Positions 1-8,852 of a stretch of DNA of 39,365 nt are shown here, piece after piece. Where the stretch lies: contig CAMZJD010000004.1 of assembly GCA_947307445.1 (NCBI GenBank), positions 1-39,365 of the forward strand. The letters run 5' to 3'. Positions within the stretch are counted from its first letter, which is position 1; each line of letters starts with the position of its first letter. Source of the stretch: an uncultured Candidatus Saccharibacteria bacterium (GTDB lineage Bacteria > Patescibacteriota > Saccharimonadia > Saccharimonadales > Saccharimonadaceae). Below the pieces are notes generated by a model that saw only the letters and a list, made by a program, of their open reading frames with translations, did not search any database and was not told where the DNA came from. The position numbers and the translations under genes were made by a program.

Positions 1-100
1 TGGTTTGATGTTCGGTCAGATTTGGTATTGGAAGAACTTGGTCGCCCTCGGTAAAAGATACCCGGCTACCACTCTTTGCGGTTTTGGTAGATTTTGCCAC
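1..100 (-). CDS. rpoB: DNA-directed RNA polymerase subunit beta, N-terminus only (truncated by window)
   Basis: Not in the ORF track. Minus strand from GTG at 100..98 reads (V)AKSTKTAKSGSRVSFTEGDQVLPIPNLTEHQT, open to the window edge; matches the RpoB N-terminal pattern (R.SF...VL.IPNL.E.Q). In-frame TGA just upstream and GAGG upstream of GTG. Confidence 0.75.
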   Translation of the reverse strand, partial: MAKSTKTAKSGSRVSFTEGDQVLPIPNLTEHQT

Positions 101-162
101 ATTCCCTCACTGTTTTAGTGTTGATACTTCTTTGGCCGGAAGAACACCGCTTTGACCCCCTT

Positions 163-181
163 CCTGCCTCGCCAGGGCAGG
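163..181 (-). other. Stem-loop in rpoB leader
   Basis: CCTGCC (163-168) pairs with GGCAGG (176-181). Confidence 0.45.
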
Positions 182-220
182 AGTTCAAAATAATCAAAGC
201 ACACTACTTCTTAGTAATCC

Positions 221-249
221 ATTCTAGCGCAGTCTAACAAGATTTACAA
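221..249 (-). promoter_or_regulatory. Putative rpoB promoter, TTGTAA-17-TAGAAT
   Basis: Minus-strand TTGTAA (249..244), 17 bp spacer, TAGAAT (226..221). Confidence 0.5.
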
Positions 250-284
250 GGTGTTTTTTTACATTTTTTTGAAGTTTTTTTCGC

Positions 285-313
285 TTGTGTTTTTTAACAT
301 GAGCATTTACAAT
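285..313 (+). promoter_or_regulatory. Putative promoter TTGTGT-17-TACAAT
   Basis: Direct reading; upstream of the SD-led start at 336. Confidence 0.5.
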
Positions 314-335
314 AATGTTCAATAAGGGAGGTCAA

Positions 336-2666
336 ATGTACGACACATCGTTATCCATAATTGGGATACTTTTCAGTCCGTTAACGATAATTATCGCGAT
401 TATCGTTACGGTCGTTGTTTTAATAAACAGTGACAAAAAGAAAAAAGCTGCACAAGCAGCTGCGGCAGCAAACGTCGACACGACAGTTGCGCAAAATTCT
501 GCGCCCACCCAACCAGTAGCACCGCCAAAGCCTAAAAATCCTATGGCGAAATGGAACTGGCTGCTATATATTGGTAGTTTCTTGATTGTTCTTGCAATGA
601 TCTATTTTGTCGATACCGTCGATGATTCCGCCGTAGCACCAACAACTATTATCTTAACCCTTATTATATATGGTGCCGGCCTCGCGATTTATAAAGCGAT
701 TGATTATTTGCGCCCCGTCGGAAAAGCTTTCGTCTATTCGGCGCTTTGTATGATTCCAATTTGGCTAATTTCACTTGAAGCGATTAATGTCCCATCAGAA
801 GTGACACCACTGATCGTCTCCCTTACGTTCATGGTCGCATCATTCTTAGCGACATTAGTCGTAAAAGCTCCCGCGTTAGGATACGCAACATTCCTTAGCC
901 CAATCGCCTTCATTTGGTCCTTTTATTCATTATTCTCGAAGCAATTGAGCACAGATGCGGCGGCTTATTTCACTTTCCTCGCCCCGATGGTTACTGCGCT
1001 TGTGCCAATGGCCTTTTGGCTGACTAAACCTAAATGGTTGCCAGTGGCTTTCCGCCACGCTTCGATGGGGATTGGTTTAGTGTTGATGCCGCTGACTTAT
1101 GTTGGTTCATTAACATTGTTCTTAATTCCACACGTTGCCGAATCGACCCCATTGTTACGTGTGCTTTGCGCGGCCTTTATGCTAGTTTACGCAATCGCAA
1201 ACTGGTATAAGACCAAAAAGCATGGTTTCTTTGTAGTGCTGCGCTTTGCAGTACAAGCCTTAATAATCGCCGCCCTATGTGATGCCTTGAACTTCTCGTT
1301 GATTTCGATCTCGTTCTTTGACAAGCATATTGATTACACGGCAGCTTTGGTTTGCGCTATCGCCTGGTTGTTAACCTTCCTGGCGCAGGTAGTCTACTCG
1401 CTCTATGCTCGTTGCGAAACCGAAAAGGAAAAGTCGCTAGAGCGCATCGTTGGTGTCTTATCGATTGTAGGCATTTTCATTACGCCGATGCTCTGCTCGA
1501 ACTTTGAACGCATCCCATACGCTATCGTATGGCTCGTGATTTGTGTGGTAACGGCCGTTCTAGGCGTATTACATTCTTTGCGTCACAAGAATGTCCTTTG
1601 GAGCATTGCTACAGTTGCTAGCATCATGATTGCGCCGCTCATCTTCGGAATTAATATTGCATCACCGGCTTGGACTGATTCCGCTTACTTGATTTGCTAC
1701 TCTATAATTGGCTTACTGTTCTTGATTGGTTATTATGCCCTCCGCAGAATTCAAGAGCACGAATCCGATACTCTGGCAATCATCTCAATCAGTCTCGTCT
1801 CGCTAGCGGTGCTAGCCCCATCTTTCAGCCTCGAGTTGTCTGGCGTTGGCTACTTAATCATTGCGCTTTATTTCGCTGTGATTGCCGTCGTTTCGAAGAT
1901 TAAGATTCTTTATGAAATTGCAATCTATGCAGGTGCGCTCAGCTTATACTCGTTCGCAGGCAATGTCTACGATATGATTGCTAAGGATAGCAAACCAAGC
2001 AATTATTATTACTACTCTAGCTATTCACCAGAGGAAGTATTGCTCAGAACGTCACTTACGGCCGTTCGTGCCCACATTATTGGCCTTGCGTTCGTCTTGA
2101 CTAACTGGATGTTTGAGCGTAAGAAAGAAGGCAATAAACAGGTACGCATTATCATTGGCTATGCCCTGTTTAGCCTCGTGATGACATTCTCTTGTCTTAA
2201 TAGTGACGCAATCGGATGGAGTATATTCTTCTTGATCGAACAAGTTGCCTGTTTGCTATTCGCAATTGTCGACAAACGCACTTGGCTGATTTGGGCTAGC
2301 TCAATCGAAATCTTTATTACCGCTCTGACGCTCACTGGTGGTTTCAACTATCTCTGGCTCGGCATTATCGGTATTGGATTAATCGCAATTGTGGTCTGGC
2401 AGCTTAAAAAGAATAATGACAAGCTCAAGCGCGAGGAAGTAAAGGAGCCAATTGAGCCAGTTGAGCAAATAGCCGAACAATCAGACAATCATGTCGAGGA
2501 AGGTGAACCAAAGGAGGCGCCGGCAGAAAACGAAGAAAAGCCCGCTGAAGAAATAAACGACGAGCCATCTGAACCTGAAAAATTGGAAGAAAAAACCGAT
2601 GAGAATAAGAATGACGCGCAAGGTTCTGAGGAGAAAAAAGAAAAGGATTCCGAAGAAGCAGAATAA
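336..2666 (+). CDS. Multi-pass membrane protein with acidic Glu/Lys/Pro-rich C-terminal tail, function unknown
   Basis: Track ORF 315..2666; AGGGAGG 5-6 nt before ATG at 336 supports start at M8 (MYDTSLSIIG). Many hydrophobic segments. Confidence 0.85.
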   Translation: MYDTSLSIIGILFSPLTIIIAIIVTVVVLINSDKKKKAAQAAAAANVDTTVAQNSAPTQPVAPPKPKNPMAKWNWLLYIGSFLIVLAMIYFVDTVDDSAVAPTTIILTLIIYGAGLAIYKAIDYLRPVGKAFVYSALCMIPIWLISLEAINVPSEVTPLIVSLTFMVASFLATLVVKAPALGYATFLSPIAFIWSFYSLFSKQLSTDAAAYFTFLAPMVTALVPMAFWLTKPKWLPVAFRHASMGIGLVLMPLTYVGSLTLFLIPHVAESTPLLRVLCAAFMLVYAIANWYKTKKHGFFVVLRFAVQALIIAALCDALNFSLISISFFDKHIDYTAALVCAIAWLLTFLAQVVYSLYARCETEKEKSLERIVGVLSIVGIFITPMLCSNFERIPYAIVWLVICVVTAVLGVLHSLRHKNVLWSIATVASIMIAPLIFGINIASPAWTDSAYLICYSIIGLLFLIGYYALRRIQEHESDTLAIISISLVSLAVLAPSFSLELSGVGYLIIALYFAVIAVVSKIKILYEIAIYAGALSLYSFAGNVYDMIAKDSKPSNYYYYSSYSPEEVLLRTSLTAVRAHIIGLAFVLTNWMFERKKEGNKQVRIIIGYALFSLVMTFSCLNSDAIGWSIFFLIEQVACLLFAIVDKRTWLIWASSIEIFITALTLTGGFNYLWLGIIGIGLIAIVVWQLKKNNDKLKREEVKEPIEPVEQIAEQSDNHVEEGEPKEAPAENEEKPAEEINDEPSEPEKLEEKTDENKNDAQGSEEKKEKDSEEAE

Positions 2667-2677
2667 CAACTAGTACC

Positions 2678-2708
2678 AAAAAACCACCTATACCCGAGGT
2701 GGTTTTTT
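2678..2708. terminator. Rho-independent, bidirectional terminator
   Basis: AAAAAACCACCT-loop-AGGTGGTTTTTT. Confidence 0.85.
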
Positions 2709-2788
2709 GACATATAAGCTCTCAACTATATGTTTATTTTAAAGCTGACTCGCAGTTAGCTTAATGCCTGAACAAAGCATTAGAAATA

Positions 2789-3229
2789 TTATATATCCAA
2801 ATCGTCCAAATCTGCAAGTTCTGCGCGGGTCTTTTTAGCAAGTTCACTGCCTTCTTCGACAGTAGATTCATCGTCATCATCAAGCGCAATATCATCAACT
2901 TCTTCGGCTTCTTCTGGCTCCGCAGTCTCGGCTGGTGCTTCGGCTGGAGCTTTTTCTTCAGCCTTGGCTTTTGGCTGATAATCATCGTTATTTACAATTT
3001 TGAGATTGTAGCGAGCATCGTTTTTAGTACCAAGTGCGCGCAAAAGCGTGCGAATACTTTGGGCGGTGGCACCGCGTTTACCGATAATGCGACCAACATC
3101 TTCTGGGTCTACCTCGAGACTGAGCAAAACGCCTTTTTCGTCGATGGTGCGATCAATACTAACTTTGTCTGGATTGTTTACGAGAGTTTTCACGATATAC
3201 TCTACGAATTGCTGATCTATAGTGGACAT
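2789..3229 (-). CDS. khpA: KH-domain RNA-binding protein (KhpA family) with acidic C-terminal extension
   Basis: DPEDVGRIIGKRGATAQSIRTLLRA is a KH GxxG core; GGAG upstream of ATG. Confidence 0.85.
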   Translation of the reverse strand: MSTIDQQFVEYIVKTLVNNPDKVSIDRTIDEKGVLLSLEVDPEDVGRIIGKRGATAQSIRTLLRALGTKNDARYNLKIVNNDDYQPKAKAEEKAPAEAPAETAEPEEAEEVDDIALDDDDESTVEEGSELAKKTRAELADLDDLDI

Positions 3230-3276
3230 AGGTTCTCCATTTTTAGTTTATACTTATGATTATACTTTTATTTCAC

Positions 3277-3311
3277 AAAAAAAATAAGAGCTTTTTATAA
3301 AAGCACTTATT
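3277..3311 (-). terminator. Imperfect hairpin plus T-run downstream of the 381-aa gene
   Basis: AATAAGTGCTTTTATAAAAAGCTCTTATT followed by T-run on minus. Confidence 0.6.
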
Positions 3312-4452
3312 CCTGTTGTTGCTGACGGCGCGTTGCACCGGTGGCAATCTTGACTGCCGCCTCTAATGATGCACGAGAAAGATCCTCGGCACGAGTATTT
3401 TGATAGTTTGTGGCATAAATATTAATCATGTAGTCGCCCTTGTTGCAATAGGCAGAATAAATAAGCTTGTCGTTATTATTGTGATCGGACAATTTATATA
3501 CGGCACAGGCGAGGGTGCCAAAATTTTCTTCTTTTCCACTTTCATAACGTAAACTTTGCTCCGAAAAAAGTGTTTTCATGTCATTTTCATTGCTAAGAAG
3601 GTTACGATGGTCCACCGCGCCAAGATCATTAAACCTGAACTGATATTTTTCAGCTTTGTCGGTGACATTAAGGATGCTGCCCTCAGCATTGACGTCATAC
3701 TCTTTAGTATTAATTGCAAGAGTCCAATTGCCAACTTCAAACTTCTTCTCATAAATAATACCAGTTGATACCAGGAAAACGATACAGCCTATGATTGCCG
3801 CCACTGCTAATACTGCTGCAACTATTATCTTCGCTTTTTTGCTAAGAATCGGCTTGCGCTTTTTCGCTTGAGAAGAAATGGATGCTTTAATGGCAAAGTT
3901 TTCTTTTTTCTTTACGTTCGCCATAATATTTTGATGCATACCCTGCATTGATGACGATGCTTCAGCTAATCCGGCCTCGGTCTGCTCGCGCGCCGCTTCG
4001 GCTTCGGCGGCGATTTCTTCATCACTTTTCGACTCAACTACTTCAGCAGAAGGCTCGGGCGTTGTCTCATCGGCGTTCGCCTCTGCCGGCTCATTATTAG
4101 AAGCTACATCCGGCATTTCGGCCAAGTCGGTTAGGTCTATGGCGCTGTTTTCTTGAGTTGTAGTTGAAGCTTGGGCCATTTCTTCGAAAGCCTGCGCCGA
4201 CTGAACGCCGCCGGCGATATTTGGGTTGCCTGTCGTAGAGCTAGCGTTATCGCTGATGGATTGGATTTTCGCTAAAGTTTCTGGATCGAGTTGCTGGTTT
4301 GCTTGCATGCCACTAGCGACTGCAAAAGAGTCCATCGGAGCGGCTTCGCTCACAACAATTGGATTGGGGTTAGCAGAAACGACCTCATCCATGCCAGGCA
4401 TGTTGTTGAGATCTTCAAGAGAAACGGCACCTTGAGGAGCGTCATTCTTCAT
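3307..4452 (-). CDS. Single-TM protein, unknown function (long acidic N-terminal region, C-terminal extracytoplasmic domain)
   Basis: ORF; TM segment IIVAAVLAVAAIIGCIVFLV; upstream TGCTATAAT box. Confidence 0.75.
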   Translation of the reverse strand: MKNDAPQGAVSLEDLNNMPGMDEVVSANPNPIVVSEAAPMDSFAVASGMQANQQLDPETLAKIQSISDNASSTTGNPNIAGGVQSAQAFEEMAQASTTTQENSAIDLTDLAEMPDVASNNEPAEANADETTPEPSAEVVESKSDEEIAAEAEAAREQTEAGLAEASSSMQGMHQNIMANVKKKENFAIKASISSQAKKRKPILSKKAKIIVAAVLAVAAIIGCIVFLVSTGIIYEKKFEVGNWTLAINTKEYDVNAEGSILNVTDKAEKYQFRFNDLGAVDHRNLLSNENDMKTLFSEQSLRYESGKEENFGTLACAVYKLSDHNNNDKLIYSAYCNKGDYMINIYATNYQNTRAEDLSRASLEAAVKIATGATRRQQQQE

Positions 4453-4509
4453 CTTTGTGCCTTTGTGTTTCGATAAATGCCCATCTGTCTTTAATTATAG
4501 CATAAGCGC

Positions 4510-4542
4510 AAAAAACTAGCCAGTTTCTTGGCTAGTTTTTAA
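4510..4542. terminator. Terminator of rpsP
   Basis: AAAAAACTAGCCA...TGGCTAGTTTTT. Confidence 0.85.
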
Positions 4543-4547
4543 TGACG

Positions 4548-4919
4548 TTAAGCTTCAGCTGGAGCTTCTGTTTCAGTGGTTTCTTCCGCAGGGGCAGCCG
4601 CTTCTTTTGGCTGGTTCTTGCGGAGCTTGTCGGCATGCTTAGCATTGGCATGCTTTTCGAGTGGAGCTTTCACCCATTTTGGCATTTTGATACCTTCTTT
4701 GGTCAAGATGCGGATGACGCGCGTGCTTGGTTGAGCGCCGTTGCTGAGATATTTCTCGACTTGGGCTTTATCCAAAACAGTTGCTTTAGTATGTGGGTTG
4801 TAGCTGCCGACCTGAGCGACGATACGACCCGAAAGAGGGTGACGTTGCGCTTCTTGGACGACTATCCGATAAAGGGGCATCCCTTTACGGCCATTACGCT
4901 GTAAGCGAATCGCAAGCAT
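4548..4919 (-). CDS. rpsP: 30S ribosomal protein S16 with Ala/Glu/Pro-rich C-terminal extension
   Basis: MLAIRLQRNGRKGMPLYRIVVQEAQRHPLSGRIVAQVGSYNPHTK; SD AAGGAG. Confidence 0.95.
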   Translation of the reverse strand: MLAIRLQRNGRKGMPLYRIVVQEAQRHPLSGRIVAQVGSYNPHTKATVLDKAQVEKYLSNGAQPSTRVIRILTKEGIKMPKWVKAPLEKHANAKHADKLRKNQPKEAAAPAEETTETEAPAEA

Positions 4920-4964
4920 AATTCTCCTTAAATTAATTTAACTTCGGTTATTATAACTTATTTT

Positions 4965-5708
4965 TTACTTTTTCGCAATATCTTGAGAGGAGATTTCTGG
5001 GTGTTCTTTTTTGTATTTACGAATAGCTTCGGCGGCGGCTTTAACTTGCGCCTCTTGCTTGCTATGTCCAACTGCCGTCGCTTTGAGATGCTCGTTGATA
5101 AACACGCCAAGCGTGAAGCTTTTATCGTGGTCTGGGCCTTCCTCTTTCATCACGCGATACACCGGTGTAACACCGTCAATGTGCTGGGCTATTTCTTGTA
5201 AATACGACTTGGCGTCGCGCCACGATTCGCTTTCTAGTACATCGTTAATTTTAACTAAACTATTCTTATGAATAAAATCTTCCGCAGCCTTATAGCCTTT
5301 GTCGAGATAGATAGCGCCAATGATGGCTTCATAACAATCTGCCATGATGACGTGATGCGCGCGATCGGAGCCATTTTTCTCACCCTTACTTAAGCGCACA
5401 AGTGGTGCATAGCCTAGCGCCTCGCCAGCAGCGGCATTCGCTTCAGTATTAACTAGTGCGGCGCGCCAGCTAGTCATAATCCCCTCCGGTTCGTCATAAT
5501 TGCGGAACAAAAAGTCCGAAGTCACGAGCTCAAGCACGGCGTCACCGAGAAACTCTAGGCGCTCATTATGTTCGACTACAGTTTTGCGGTGCTCGTTGAC
5601 GTATGAACGATGCGTTAAGGCGGTAATTAGTAGGTTAATATCCGAGAATTCAATTCCCAACTTTTCTTTTGCAAAAGTTTCATAAGCATCGAATTGCTCT
5701 TTGTTCAT
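4965..5708 (-). CDS. rnc: Ribonuclease III
   Basis: NERLEFLGDAVLELV signature and C-terminal dsRBD. Confidence 0.95.
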   Translation of the reverse strand: MNKEQFDAYETFAKEKLGIEFSDINLLITALTHRSYVNEHRKTVVEHNERLEFLGDAVLELVTSDFLFRNYDEPEGIMTSWRAALVNTEANAAAGEALGYAPLVRLSKGEKNGSDRAHHVIMADCYEAIIGAIYLDKGYKAAEDFIHKNSLVKINDVLESESWRDAKSYLQEIAQHIDGVTPVYRVMKEEGPDHDKSFTLGVFINEHLKATAVGHSKQEAQVKAAAEAIRKYKKEHPEISSQDIAKK

Positions 5709-5711
5709 ATA

Positions 5712-6422
5712 TTAGTAATCTCCACTCCGAATCTTATTTTTGGCAATCAACATTAATTTTTCGATGTCGGCGTATTCGATTGCGTCAAGCGCCTCCGCGA
5801 AAGTAAACCAACGAATACCATTCATCCATTTTTCTTTGGTTGGGCGCTCGTTTTTATCTAATGATTGCACAAGGTAAACCTGTGTAGTCATCAGTACAAG
5901 TTTATCTAAACGACGGTATTTAAAGTGGATCTTGCCAAGCCACGCCAATACATCAACATTCTTAAGGCCGGATTCCTCGCCGATTTCGCGCACAGCGGTC
6001 TGTTTGGCAGTCTCGCCTGGCTCAATATGGCCCTTCGGTATGGTCCAGCGATCCTTGCTATCTTGAATGAGTAATATTTCGATGTCGCGCTGATCCGGGG
6101 TCATACGAAAAACGATACCGCCCGCAGTTGGCTCGCGCACAATTTCTTTAATTTCTGGTTTCTTACGAAAAACAACCTGACGTAACTTCTCGAGCTTTGG
6201 CTCTCTGTAAATTTCGGTCGGCAAAGCTTCCGGAATTTTATAACCATTCCGGTGGCTCTTTGAAGTTGTTCTCTTATTCGATTTACGTTGCGAAGGACGA
6301 GGCGTACGAGACGGCACGTTCTTCGTCTTGGGCCGGCTATTCGGCCGGTTCGTCCTTCGAGCTTGCGTCGCCTTCTTTAGCTGGTTGTTGCGACGTGCTC
6401 TCTGGTTTGACTGGTTCTGCAT
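5712..6422 (-). CDS. NUDIX hydrolase with long basic N-terminal tail
   Basis: NUDIX box [23 protein letters not shown]; start revised to ATG at 6422 ([11 protein letters not shown]) behind GGAGAGGA; track ORF begins at 6506. Confidence 0.85.
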   Translation of the reverse strand: MQNQSNQRARRNNQLKKATQARRTNRPNSRPKTKNVPSRTPRPSQRKSNKRTTSKSHRNGYKIPEALPTEIYREPKLEKLRQVVFRKKPEIKEIVREPTAGGIVFRMTPDQRDIEILLIQDSKDRWTIPKGHIEPGETAKQTAVREIGEESGLKNVDVLAWLGKIHFKYRRLDKLVLMTTQVYLVQSLDKNERPTKEKWMNGIRWFTFAEALDAIEYADIEKLMLIAKNKIRSGDY

Positions 6423-6867
6423 GCTTTTTCTGTTCCTCTCCACCAATATTACGGTAAGCAGTACCCAGTACGCCATTAATAAACTTCGATGAATTATCTG
6501 AGCCAAAAGCCTTTGCTAGCTCTACGGCTTCGTTTATAGCAACTTTAGGTGGCACTGTGCCCTGACGGCGCGTCAGTTCAAAAAGACCAATCCGAAGAAC
6601 ATTACGATCAATGGAAGAAATACTCGAAATTGGCCATTCTGGCGCGAGAGGTTGCAACTCTTTGTCGAGTTGGTCCATTTCATCAAAAACACCGTGCGTT
6701 AAATCATGCACAAAATCTACATCACCTAAAGCTTTGGCGTAGGGTTCTATATTTTTAGCGACAATGCTATCGATATCGGCTGTGGCATCGCCCGCCTTAC
6801 TCCGGAATTCGTATTCATATAAACTCTGGAGCGATATGATTCTACCAAGATGTCGATTACTCGCCAC
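6337..6867 (-). CDS. nusB: Transcription antitermination factor NusB with acidic tail
   Basis: [18 protein letters not shown]...[30 protein letters not shown]. Start revised to GTG at 6867 with AGGGAGG-CAATC-GTG; track start 6972 would overlap rpmF. Confidence 0.9.
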   Translation of the reverse strand: MASNRHLGRIISLQSLYEYEFRSKAGDATADIDSIVAKNIEPYAKALGDVDFVHDLTHGVFDEMDQLDKELQPLAPEWPISSISSIDRNVLRIGLFELTRRQGTVPPKVAINEAVELAKAFGSDNSSKFINGVLGTAYRNIGGEEQKKHAEPVKPESTSQQPAKEGDASSKDEPAE

Positions 6868-6880
6868 GATTGCCTCCCTG

Positions 6881-7081
6881 TTATTTCGATTTCTTGTCGC
6901 AAGTGCAAGGCTTGCTACCGCACTTTTTGCAGCTTTTGAGTTTGAGTTTTGGGGTGCTTTTCGCGGTTTCAAAAGCTTTAACTGGTGAATGCTTATTCAC
7001 ACTACGAGCAAGCTTCAAACGTAAGTGACTGCGGCGAAGGCCGGTCTTACGAGGGCTGCTCTGTTTTTTCGGTTCAGGCAT
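6881..7081 (-). CDS. rpmF: 50S ribosomal protein L32, divergent zinc ribbon
   Basis: [24 protein letters not shown] matches the bL32 N-terminus; C-terminal [19 protein letters not shown]. Confidence 0.8.
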   Translation of the reverse strand: MPEPKKQSSPRKTGLRRSHLRLKLARSVNKHSPVKAFETAKSTPKLKLKSCKKCGSKPCTCDKKSK

Positions 7082-7182
7082 GTAAAAATGCTCCTTCTTT
7101 GATATATTACTTTGCTATAGTTTACTATATTTTGGGTGCTTTTACAAGGGGAGCGCGAAGCCGTTTTTGAAAATGGATATGT

Positions 7183-7188
7183 TATAAT
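7183..7188 (+). promoter_or_regulatory. -10 box (TGTTATAAT) 7 nt before sortase ATG
   Basis: Direct reading. Confidence 0.65.
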
Positions 7189-7195
7189 TATATGT

Positions 7196-8023
7196 ATGAA
7201 AATTCGGAAGGCAAAATCTCGTGCCAAAATCAGCATCAGCTGTTTAGTTGCACTAATTTGTTGCGTTGGTATTGGCTATTCGGCGTATCGAATTATTGAA
7301 TGGCAAATCGATTCAATTAATACCGCTAAGCAAACTGGCGAAATCGCCGAAAATTCCGAAACCGAAGAACTGACGGATGACGAAAACACTGAAATTATCG
7401 AGGCAAAAGAAGAGCCGCCGGAAAGTATGTACTGGAAATACGTCAAAATGAATTTGCTTGACGTAGATTTTAGTGATTTGCGTAAAATTAACAGCGATAC
7501 CGCTGGCTGGATTTCGCTTGGTGGCACCAATATCAACTACCCTTACGTAAAAACAAATAATAACGAGTTTTACCTTAAACATTCTTTTGACAAAAGTTAT
7601 AACGCTGCAGGCTGGGTATTTGCGGACTACCGCAATAAAAACGATGGCACCGATCGCAATTTGATTCTTTACGCCCATGGCCGCAATGACGGTTCCATGT
7701 TTGGTTCGTTAAAAAATATTATGTCTAGCTCCTGGCGCAATAACTCGGATAACTTTATTGTGCGCACCGCCAACGACCACGAAAATGCGCTTTGGCAAGT
7801 CTTTAGCGTTTACCGCATCCCAGTCACATCGGATTATATCCAGACGAGTTTCAGTTCTGATGCCGAATATCAAAAATGGCTAAACATGCTAAAAAGTCGC
7901 AGCGTGCAGGATTTCCATACATCCGTGTCCAGCTCGGACCACATTTTAACTTTATCTACTTGCTATAACCACACTCAGCGCCAGGTTTTGCACGCTAAAC
8001 TGATTAAGCGTCGGGCGAAATAA
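7196..8023 (+). CDS. Class B-like sortase
   Basis: N-terminal TM; YPYVKTNNNEFYLKHSF, LILYAHGRNDGSMFGSL, TLSTC, then R. Start revised to 7196. Confidence 0.85.
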   Translation: MKIRKAKSRAKISISCLVALICCVGIGYSAYRIIEWQIDSINTAKQTGEIAENSETEELTDDENTEIIEAKEEPPESMYWKYVKMNLLDVDFSDLRKINSDTAGWISLGGTNINYPYVKTNNNEFYLKHSFDKSYNAAGWVFADYRNKNDGTDRNLILYAHGRNDGSMFGSLKNIMSSSWRNNSDNFIVRTANDHENALWQVFSVYRIPVTSDYIQTSFSSDAEYQKWLNMLKSRSVQDFHTSVSSSDHILTLSTCYNHTQRQVLHAKLIKRRAK

Positions 8024-8750
8024 TTTCAATCTCTGCCGAAATAGTTTTATGGTCAGACACGATATTGTCGTGAACGGTAAAGTTTTTGGCGGCCACCCGA
8101 TCGTTAATTAATATATGGTCACAAGGCACGTCTTTGATGAACTTTAAATTCTGTAATGTGGTTTTAACGTGATTAACGGCGGTTAAGTCGGTCATAAAAT
8201 CCAAGGAGCGCATAGCGGGCGACTCAGCGATAACGTTTAGATCGCCGCACATGACAACTGGGCCAGTTTCTTCACGCAACCAATCGGCCACTTCTTTCAT
8301 ACAGCGCACAGTTTCTTGGTCGCCAATTGGATCTGGCAACCAGTAGCCATGGTAGTTTGCAACCGTGAGACCGTTTTCTAATAGGACTTTTTGCGCGAAG
8401 AAGGCATGATCGTCGCCTTGTTCATAAATCACGGAATCTAAATATTCGCCGTGTACCAGTTTCGCCTCGTCTTTGACGATTGAATAACGGCTCAAGATGG
8501 CATTACCCTGTTCCACGGTAACACCGTCGGCGATACGAATGCCAAAATTCGAGACTTTCGCACAATATTGTAAGCCACTGGCTTCTTGAATCTGGCGTAA
8601 AGACGAACAGAAATACTCTAGCTCGGCCGGCATCTCATCGCACCAGACGACTTCCTGCATACAAATAATGTCAAAATCGTTCGCTTTTAAAAAGCGTTCA
8701 ATGGAGCCCTTGATGCGCCCCGCCCAAGTGTTCATTTGTAGGATTTTCAT
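8004..8750 (-). CDS. Endonuclease/exonuclease/phosphatase family protein
   Basis: MKILQMNTWAG..., DIICMQEV, VMCGDLNV, SDHKTISAEI. Confidence 0.85.
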   Translation of the reverse strand: MKILQMNTWAGRIKGSIERFLKANDFDIICMQEVVWCDEMPAELEYFCSSLRQIQEASGLQYCAKVSNFGIRIADGVTVEQGNAILSRYSIVKDEAKLVHGEYLDSVIYEQGDDHAFFAQKVLLENGLTVANYHGYWLPDPIGDQETVRCMKEVADWLREETGPVVMCGDLNVIAESPAMRSLDFMTDLTAVNHVKTTLQNLKFIKDVPCDHILINDRVAAKNFTVHDNIVSDHKTISAEIEIISPDA

Positions 8751-8780
8751 ATATTATATTGTATCACTCCGTGCTTATGC

Positions 8781-8809
8781 TTGACTTATTTAATAAAGTA
8801 TGATATAAT
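8781..8809 (+). promoter_or_regulatory. Strong orphan promoter TTGACT-17-(TGA)TATAAT with no downstream plus-strand gene
   Basis: TTGACT 8781-8786, spacer 17, TATAAT 8804-8809. Confidence 0.65.
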
Positions 8810-8810
8810 G

Positions 8811-8840
8811 AAAATATACCCTCTTTCGAGGGCATATTTT
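8811..8840. terminator. Inverted repeat downstream of leuS, bidirectional
   Basis: AAAATATACCCTC-TTTC-GAGGGCATATTTT. Confidence 0.75.
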
Positions 8841-8852
8841 GTATCTTGGGGA

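Noticed and set aside
6868-6972. N-terminal extension of NusB in the ORF track (start 6972)
   Set aside because: Overlaps rpmF; GTG at 6867 with AGGGAGG fits the 14-bp gap between the genes.
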